In this document: piece after piece, positions 56,860 to 64,000 of the stretch
Numbering within the stretch: the stretch's first letter is position 1
Layout: each line of letters begins with the position of its first letter
Assembly (NCBI GenBank): GCA_036346255.1
Contig: CM070640.1
Span: 41,101,238 to 41,165,237, forward strand
From: Ampelocalamus luodianensis
Lineage: Eukaryota > Streptophyta > Magnoliopsida > Poales > Poaceae
Direction: 5' to 3'
DNA: 64,000 nt
Program-made: the position numbers and the translations under genes
Notes under the pieces: model-generated
What the model was told of the DNA's origin: nothing
Databases searched by the model: none
Seen by the model: only the letters and a program-made list of their open reading frames with translations

Positions 56860-58117
56860 CACCATCTCGCTCGCCACCACCACCTCGGCGACTTCCCTTC
56901 CCTTCTGCTACTCTCTCTCCTCGTGCGCTGCCCTGCTCCGGCCACCTCGACGCCGCCGGCCGGCGGCCGCCTCCGGTGCCCCTTCTTGTGATGCTTCGAC
57001 GCTGAGGTATCTCACTTACACTCTTCTTTTTGTTCTTATTTTTTGGGGGGGAGATTTTGGGATTTTTAAATGTTGGCGACTTTTGCGACCAAGGATTGGT
57101 TTTTTTCTGCGAGTTTAGAGTGGATCTTTGGGGCTGAGGGTGTGATCTTGGCAGGAAAGGAACCGGCTTTGCTTGTTTGGGCGTGTCGGTTCGGCGCGAC
57201 TTGGGATTTTCTTTCCTTATTTTTGGTGTTTTTCTGGGCGGCGAGGCCGGCAAGTTTGGTTTCTTGCTCGAGTACAAGTGGTGCTTGCGCTTATCTATCT
57301 ATCTATTTTATTGCAAAAAAAGTGCTTTGAGGCAGGTTGAGCCTTTGTGGTCAGGTTGGGATTCTGATGCAAATCTTCGGTTCCTTCTGCTGCTAAGGAG
57401 CCTTCTTTGATCGAGCTAGTTCTAGGTTGCAGAAAAATGCCTCTGTTTTTGAGTAATTTGTTTGCTTCCCCTCTCTGCATTTTGATTCTGTTAGGATTTC
57501 CCTTTTTCTTGTCATCCATGGGTTAGTGCAGACGTGAATCCATGATTTTCAGATTCCAGTTTCAAAAAAATGATTTTCAGATTCTTGCTGCGACTATTTT
57601 CTTTGTTTTCCATTTGAAAAGTTCTTGGGTAAGATCAAGACTAAGATCCGGGTCTGTTGCTAGTTTCAATCCAACTATTTTAATCTCTACTTTATTTCCA
57701 GTGTGGGTTTCTGTGTTCTTAGCCTCTTGACAGCTTAAACTAATTTTTGTTAGTGGCCATTAAGTCAACTTGTTGAGCTGAGTAGTTCAAGGAGCAATAA
57801 AACTTTGCAGAATCTTCTCATTTATTTATTCTTGTATCTGGAGTACTGGTTGTTTCTGAAGGCTTCCAAAGTGGAGTACTAGTAATTCATTCTTATATTT
57901 TTATTTTATTTATTTTTGTAGATTCATTTTTATAGCTGTATGATGCGCAAAACAACTATTCGTTTGTGATAATGTTATGAGCATGAATGTATGATTTTTA
58001 ATGGTAAAGAAATGGATTTATGTGCAGGCTGTCGTGAGAAGTGGAATGCGCGTTGGTGATTAGTAGGCCGCCAACACTGTCATCTCTCCTGGACTTATTT
58101 TCCCAACTTATCATCAG
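56860..58117 (+). other. Non-coding 5' UTR exons of the EDR2-like gene
   Basis: Probable 5' UTR exon 1 ends at 57006 (GCTGAG|GTATCTC). 5' UTR exon 2 is 58028-58117, with acceptor TTATGTGCAG and donor CATCAG|GTATTT. The coding exon then begins after acceptor AAGTTCAG at 58721. Long leader introns are typical of this kind of grass gene. The transcription start near 56860 is estimated from the TATA position. Confidence 0.5.
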
Positions 58118-58427
58118 GTATTTCAAGTTCCATGTAGCGAGTCCAAAAGTTGCTATTCTTCTTTTCAATCTCTGGCTTCAATTGGCACAGTAAGAGATCT
58201 ATCTTTTGTTGCAAATTGCAAGTATTTTATCTAATGTTATGTTTCTTTTCGGTTGTGCATCTGTTTTTTTAGGAACGTTTGTGCTTCTTGTTCTCATATG
58301 AGCGTATGTATTTGGCTGTTTTTCCTCATTGCAAGTTCCATTAAGTTCTAAATTTAGTTTAGTACTCTGGAGATCTTCGGAAGGAAGAAGAAAATTACTT
58401 CAGTAACAGATGCAGTTCTTAGAATAC

Positions 58428-58505
58428 AAGGAGCTGCATTTCATTGTTCCTACAAAAAGGGAGCTGCATTTCATTGTTCCTATAAAAAAAGGAGCTGCAT
58501 TTCAT
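58428..58505 (+). repeat. Three tandem copies of a roughly 30-bp unit in a leader intron
   Basis: GAGCTGCATTTCATTGTTCC followed by TA(C/T)AAAAA-type sequence is repeated twice, and a third copy is truncated after GAGCTGCATTTCAT. The array lies inside the second 5' UTR intron of the EDR2-like gene. Confidence 0.85.
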
Positions 58506-58733
58506 GTAATTCATGGATTAAGCAGCTTTTAGCTGAAGACTGGCTCCCCAAAAAAAACTTTTTGCTGAAGACTGCAGTCTAGGATAGGCACAAAACTAAT
58601 CTCCATATTCTGAAGACAAGGTTGGCTAATCTCTCTTTGGCATTTCTATGCCAGCTTCCTGATTTCTACATTTTGGCCAAATGCTGTGAAGAAAAAATCG
58701 TCTTGTGCTGAATAAGTTCAGCTTCCAACCACC

Positions 58734-61614
58734 ATGGGTGCCTGCGTATCTTCAAGCAAAAAGCGGAGACCACAGAGATTGTGCTGTATATATCAGCCTT
58801 ACCGCGGAAAGGTTTTGGGCAATGCACCTATATTACACGCCAGTGATGTGGGGAGCTGTGCCACTTCCGGAGAAGTTGTGCATGTGGAGACTTCCGCAGC
58901 CACTCGGCGGAAATCTGATGGATCGAATGTAACATTCCATCTCACACAGTTGCAATGGCATCACAGTGAGCTAGACTCGGAAAATGGAAATGGTAATTGG
59001 ATTTTTCATGTTACTTGCATATATTCTAGGAATGCAAAGTCTTACATTTCACAAAATTTAGTTAAATCTTGAGTTTTTGCCCTATTGGTCCAGTTGTGTG
59101 TCAAGAAGAAGCATGGTTCGATTCTGTCAGTATTTTGGGGTCTGATTCTGATGAAGACTTCAGCAGTGTCAATGGAGGTTTGTGTTGCCTCTTGACAAAT
59201 TTGATTCGCAATAGGCATATGAATTGATGCTATATATTTAGGCTTGGTCTTTTCTTGCAGACTTGCCTGCCATGTCGAATGCGGTAGGGACACAATTAGT
59301 GCAGTGTGAAGATGCTTCATGCATTGCTGATGCCATCCAGAAGTTTGAGAAGATTTTTGACAGTTCTTGTGTTGCTCAAGCTGTTGGACAGTACCTAAAA
59401 AGAGATGCAAACAAAATGGATAGATCAAGCCAGGCCGATATTCAAGAAGCAGAGGGGCTTAAAATTGCAAGCCCGGAAAGATCTGATGCTTCTAGTGCAA
59501 AGGTTGAGGAAGCAAAGACAAGAAATGAGGGTGTAAAAATTCTGACCAAACTTAGAAGAGGTGAGGAGGCATGCAATACTTTGAAGTCTTTCAAAGATGG
59601 AGAAAAAGCTCATGAAAGTATCTTCAAAAGTTTGACACCAGTGTGCACGCCTCGTCATGCTAATAAGGTTCAACCGTTGGCAGTAGCTAGCCCACGGGGC
59701 CAAAAGAAGAAGTCAGCAGTTGTCAGGCTCTCTTTCAAGAGGAAATCTTTTGATGGAGAGCAAACTACTGAAATATGTGAGTCTTGCTATGATGTGTTTC
59801 ACCATTTGTTTTTACATTGGACTGATGTAGGTAAGATTCAACATGGTTGATGTTGAATTTCTATCCACAGGCTCTTCTAGGAGGTACTTGATTCGTCCAA
59901 GAGCCGGACTGTTGGTTCCTCAAGCCAGTGAGAAAGTATCAGAAGGTTGTTGGTCCGTTCTTGAGCCTTCAACCTTCAAGCTACGTGGGGAAACCTTTTT
60001 CAAGTAAGTGTTGCTGCACGTGTGCTTGTCATTTGTTGTTATACCTGAACTTGGTTTTGATCTGTATAATTTGGAGTTTCTTGCAGAGACAAAAAGAAGT
60101 CGCCTGCCCCAGGAAGTTCGCCATATACTCCAATTGGTGTGGACATGTTCATGTCCCCAAGAAAAATACATCACATTGCCCAGCATATTGAGCTTCCATC
60201 TGTAAAGCCAAATGAGAAAGTTCCTTCCTTACTTATCGTAAATATTCAGGTACGATCACCAGCACTTGTTGTCTTACGTTTTAGCATGCTAATTGTTGCA
60301 ATGATGAGTATATGTCTTTCACACAGATGCCTACATATCCTGCTGCTATGTTCCTTGGTGATAGCGACGGGGAGGGGATTAGTCTAGTGCTGTATTTCAA
60401 ACTGAATGAGAACATTGAGAAAGAGATTTCTCCTCAGTTTCATGAGAGTATCAAGGTAAACTTCTCTATCAGTGGATGCTGTCTTTGTTCACAGAGAACT
60501 GGTGCCTACTATTCCTAAACTGAGCTGTCCTTAATTGCTGTCTTCTGGTTTATTTTCAGAGACTTGTAGGCGATGAGATAGAAAAGGTTAAGGGGTTCCC
60601 ATTAGACTCAACAGTCCCTTACAGAGAAAGATTGAAAATATTGGCAGGGTTGGTCAACCCAGATGATATGAATCTGAGTTCTGCAGAGAGGAAACTTGTG
60701 CAGGCTTATAATGAAAAGCCAGTTCTTTCACGGCCTCAACACAACTTTTATGTGGTAAATTACCTTTTCTTGATGTGGTCTTCTTCCTCTTTTCTTGCAT
60801 CTTGACTCTTACATAACATGTGGGGCCGATGCAGGGATCAAATTACTTTGAGATAGACCTTGATGTGCACCGGTTTAGCTTCATCTCAAGGAAAGGGCTC
60901 GAAGCATTTCGGGAACGGTTGAAACATGGTGTAATTGATCTAGGTCTAACCATACAGGTAGCATGATGATCCATTCTGAGTTCTTTTAATCTTTATTCAC
61001 CTCAATACCAGAAAACATCATGAGACAATTCCATATTGTTTGCAAATATTGTTAAGAACACCTGAAGTCCATAAATAAACTGATCTAGAGGCTAAAGTTG
61101 CTTGCCTTGGAATTATGTCTTGTATACACTTGGGCTGCTGAATTTTTTGTTGAATCTTAGAGCAAGTTTTAGTTGTTTTTTCCTTAACAAATCATTTTGA
61201 AATGTTATGACAACCCCCAAATATACAACTTATCTAGAAACTGTTTGTCTAATATAGTTAACAACGAATGTCCCATGTTAAAAATGTTCTCTCTCTTTTG
61301 CAAGGACCATGTTAAAACAAGAGAATGTTGGGTTAACTGGAGAATCTTTTCTAGTCAAGAAGATTGTGCATATAGCGATAGTTTTTTTTTTTTTTTATAT
61401 AGCGATACTGGTTTTGTTCAACCTTTTCCCATTTTTCTTGTTAAGTTACAGCTGCAGGCTATTATCTCCATGAGCTGAGCATATTGAAAATTTTATGCAG
61501 GCCCAAAAGCAGGAGGAACTTCCTGAGCATGTCCTGTGCAGTGTAAGGCTAAACAAAGTTGATTTTGTCGATAATGGGCAAATACCGACGCTCTTGCCTT
61601 GTGACGATGACTGA
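58734..61614 (+). CDS. EDR2-like protein, DUF1336 (EDR2 C-terminal) domain, 9 coding exons
   Basis: Coding exons: 58734-58992, 59094-59177, 59261-59776, 59871-60003, 60087-60249, 60327-60455, 60560-60754, 60835-60957, 61501-61614. All junctions are GT-AG and in phase, giving 571 aa. The ATG sits in an ideal ACCATGG context. The N-terminus MGACVSSSKKRRPQRLCC fits N-myristoylation at Gly2 with a neighbouring Cys and a basic patch, suggesting membrane attachment. Residues about 87-115 hold an acidic EEAWFDSVSILGSDSDED motif seen in this family. A charged linker follows. From about residue 300 the EDR2_C domain begins (CWSVLEPSTFKLRGETFF) and runs through PYTPIGVDMFMSPRKIHHIA, VGSNYFEIDLDVHRFSFISR and LEAFRERLKHGVIDLGLTIQ to the end. 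Related EDR2 proteins act in defence and cell-death control. This shorter type lacks START and PH domains, so its role is unknown. Confidence 0.92.
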
Positions 61615-64000
61615 CCAGTGAACTGGCAGGCTAAGTTAACCAAACCTGATGTTTCAGTCAAGAGCAGCGGCAGGCGCTCACAAGTTCTACCCGTTTGAAG
61701 CTTGATGAGCTTGCCTTGCTGCTTGGCCTTGGAAGGGAGGAGGGGTGGTGGGTGGCGTCGCTCTGCAAGATGAACAGCTCTGCTGTGGAGTTGTTCTGTG
61801 AAAAACCTGCGTATATAGTCATGTTCTTTGGCAATCTGGTTTCGCGAGTCAAATTCTATGTGAAATTGACTTGCAAATCAGGAATTGAAAGTGATATCAA
61901 CACTGCTTTTATCAATCTATTTATTCAATTTATCTGTTCTCAATCTTCTAATATCCTATGATTATGTGCATTGTTGATATCAAGCTGTGCCGATTTCTCA
62001 TCAAACTTCATCTGAACCATCCCACTGTGAACTAGTCATAGACTCCTGGTTGTTAACTTTGTTGGATCTTTGAGGGCTATTTGGTATTTTTCTCATTTTG
62101 AGAAAAGAAGAAATAGAAAAGGAAAAGGAAAATAGAGTGGGGCCCACCTGTCGTTTGAGAGAGGGAGAGATAAGGTTGGAGACAAAGTCTCCAACCCTAC
62201 CTTGGCGGCAGCGGGTTGGTTGGCTTGGAGCTCCTGAGCGAAACGACAGCACTAGGGGCACGAACTGGCTCGGGCGCTTCAGGTGCCGGCCGTTCGCAGC
62301 CACTACATCGCCCCACTCCTCCTCTCCTTTTTTATGGTGGCTGGCTTCTCCTTCACCTCGAAAAAAAATTGAGATTTCCCTTTTTGAGTGCTTCTTCTTC
62401 TTCTCCGATTTTGACTTCGGTTTTTAGGGGTTTTGGAACTCTTGCGCCGCTGTGGTCGACACAGCTCCATTGGTGGTGAGCTTTGGGCCTTCTTCTATGC
62501 GCATCTTGCCAGTTTCCTTCTTGCACCCTATCCTCTATGGGTGTTTGTGGGAACTTGGCACTTGCGCGATTGGAGTTTGTGTTGGTCGGCTTTGGCTTGA
62601 TCTTGAGGTGGAAGGAGCATTCGATTTTCTTGTTGATTGGTGCTCCTTGGTGCATTCGGCTTGTGTATCTCGATTTGTCTTGTGCGGCATTCTCTGTATC
62701 TCGATTTCATCTTTCGGTGTGTGAAGATTGACATTGTATCTCCGTCAACCTCATCTGGTATTCGCGGCACAGAGCGATTGGTTTTATGAGACAACGCATT
62801 TCACGTGTCTTGCTCGGTTCTACTCGGTGGCTTTTGAGTGCCATCTTCTTCGTGAGTTTTCTGTTTTTCAGAATCGTATTACTTTGCATTGTGTGCAGTA
62901 CTAGTTGAATTACATTCTGTAATATTTGTCTAGTATTGAGAGACTTTGCTAAGTGATGATTGTGGGCTCGGTTAATACTCGATGATGAAGTGATGTCAAA
63001 TTGAGATTGAATGTGACAATTGAGTATAATTTGGTCTTGAGCTAGAAGATTACTTACTCTTGTTCTGTGCATTCGGTTATATTATCTGTTTACTGTGATT
63101 CACATTGGTTCATTCAGTTATGTCTTCAGTTCACTATGATCCAATTTTCGGTCACTATTATACATTATTGTTAATTGATGTATTGAGTTTCAGAATCTAT
63201 TGCTTGTTGTCCAACAAAGTTAGACTTGATGATTTGCATAAACATGTTTGATTAGAATATCAAGATTTTATTTTGAGCTCAAAGCCTAATCTATTTCAAA
63301 GTAATTGTCATATTCAATTTGTGATTAAACTTTGACACAAGTGTTATGAGGGCCAAGATTTCATCTTGTGTAACTTGACATCTAAGAGCAAATAAACAAA
63401 CATTTATATCTAAGCATTATGCTTATTTTGTATGTTTTTGAGTCCTATCTTTTCAGCACATTATCCTGGTTAATTGATATGAAGATATTACATGCTTATA
63501 TGATATTTTTATTATCTAAATGCTGCTGGAAATATGTTTTAATTATGATTATTGTTACTGGAATTATATCTAAATATTTACTAAAACCGATAATTTTACA
63601 ACAAACTTGCCATAAACAAAATCAGTATTGCGTAAAAAATATTTTTTTTTCAAGGCCGGTTTTATTCAAATCATCAAAAAGAAATCTTGTTTGATACTCC
63701 TAACAAAGTATAACCAAAACCAGTTCTCTATGGACTCAGAATTTTCAGTTTTAACAAAATTTTGTGGGAGTTGTTTTTATCAAAACCAGGAAGCCAAATC
63801 AGATTCTCTCCCTTATCAACAACGGCAATAGTGTCAGCACAAACAAGTGCAGCAGAATGCAGCATTTGCTTTTCCAGCCATTAGCAGGGAATAACTGAGC
63901 TAATGATGGAAGAAGACAAGAAATGGAGGTGCCAAGTGGATACTACAGGCATTATGATTTGCAACTCTATACAATCTTGCTACACAGAAACTTGGATAGT
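61615..64000. other. 3' UTR of the EDR2-like gene and intergenic sequence
   Basis: The likely 3' UTR extends to about 61960. From about 62090 a GC-richer stretch with GA-rich and CT-rich runs (62095-62175, 62380-62410) could be the leader of another transcript, but no frame there has a recognisable domain. From 62700 on the sequence is AT-rich with no gene seen. Confidence 0.4.

Noticed and set aside
1..64000. CRISPR arrays, bacterial operons, phage or organelle genes
   Set aside because: No evenly spaced repeat-spacer structure, no ribosome-binding-site operon structure, and the intron-rich genes and plant transposons rule out a prokaryotic or organelle origin.

Overview
This is a plant nuclear window, almost certainly from a grass and most likely rice (Oryza). 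Reasons: intron-rich genes with GT-AG junctions, GC-rich gene 5' ends beside AT-rich intergenic DNA, grass-type formin and EDR2-like proteins, Micron-like elements sitting in (TA)n microsatellites, and dense LTR, LINE and MITE insertions. I saw no rRNA or tRNA genes and no CRISPR array.

Three protein-coding genes are well supported. (1) 10042-11040 (+) is a single-exon 332-aa multi-pass membrane protein of unknown function. (2) 27969-12247 (-) is a class II formin of 17 coding exons, rebuilt junction by junction into an open frame of 2068 codons plus stop. It has an N-terminal PTEN-like module lacking the catalytic Arg, a C2-like region, a very long proline-rich FH1 and a complete FH2. (3) 58734-61614 (+) is a 571-aa EDR2-like (DUF1336) protein of nine coding exons with an MGACVSS N-terminus typical of N-myristoylation, preceded by two non-coding 5' UTR exons. 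Genes 1 and 2 converge tail to tail.

The rest is mostly transposable elements. 1-9000: LTR fragments, a probable solo LTR, a GC-rich block of uncertain origin and a 310-bp MITE. 12247-27969: the formin introns hold a 964-bp LTR miniature in intron 6 and a nest of small LTR elements in the last intron. 28000-38700: intergenic DNA with a SINE-like stretch, a MULE-type foldback element, a hAT-like element, three Micron-like elements and a nested MULE-type MITE. 38700-50100: a LINE split by a non-autonomous gypsy-type element, a LINE RNase H fragment, a second 310-bp MITE, a hAT-like element, a second foldback element and a short retroposon. 51070-55330: a decayed copia element, an LTR related to that at the left edge, and a degenerate AT-rich tandem array.

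The most notable observations are two related foldback elements with GC-rich palindromic cores and 9-bp target duplications; a conserved core shared by four otherwise different LTRs; same-family miniature LTR elements nested in opposite orientation inside a formin intron; a gypsy-type element whose only gene carries six zinc knuckles; and a 260-bp LINE duplication at the junction of that element. No new defence-like or biosynthetic system is visible. All exon structures come from reading frame, splice consensus and family resemblance, without transcript data.
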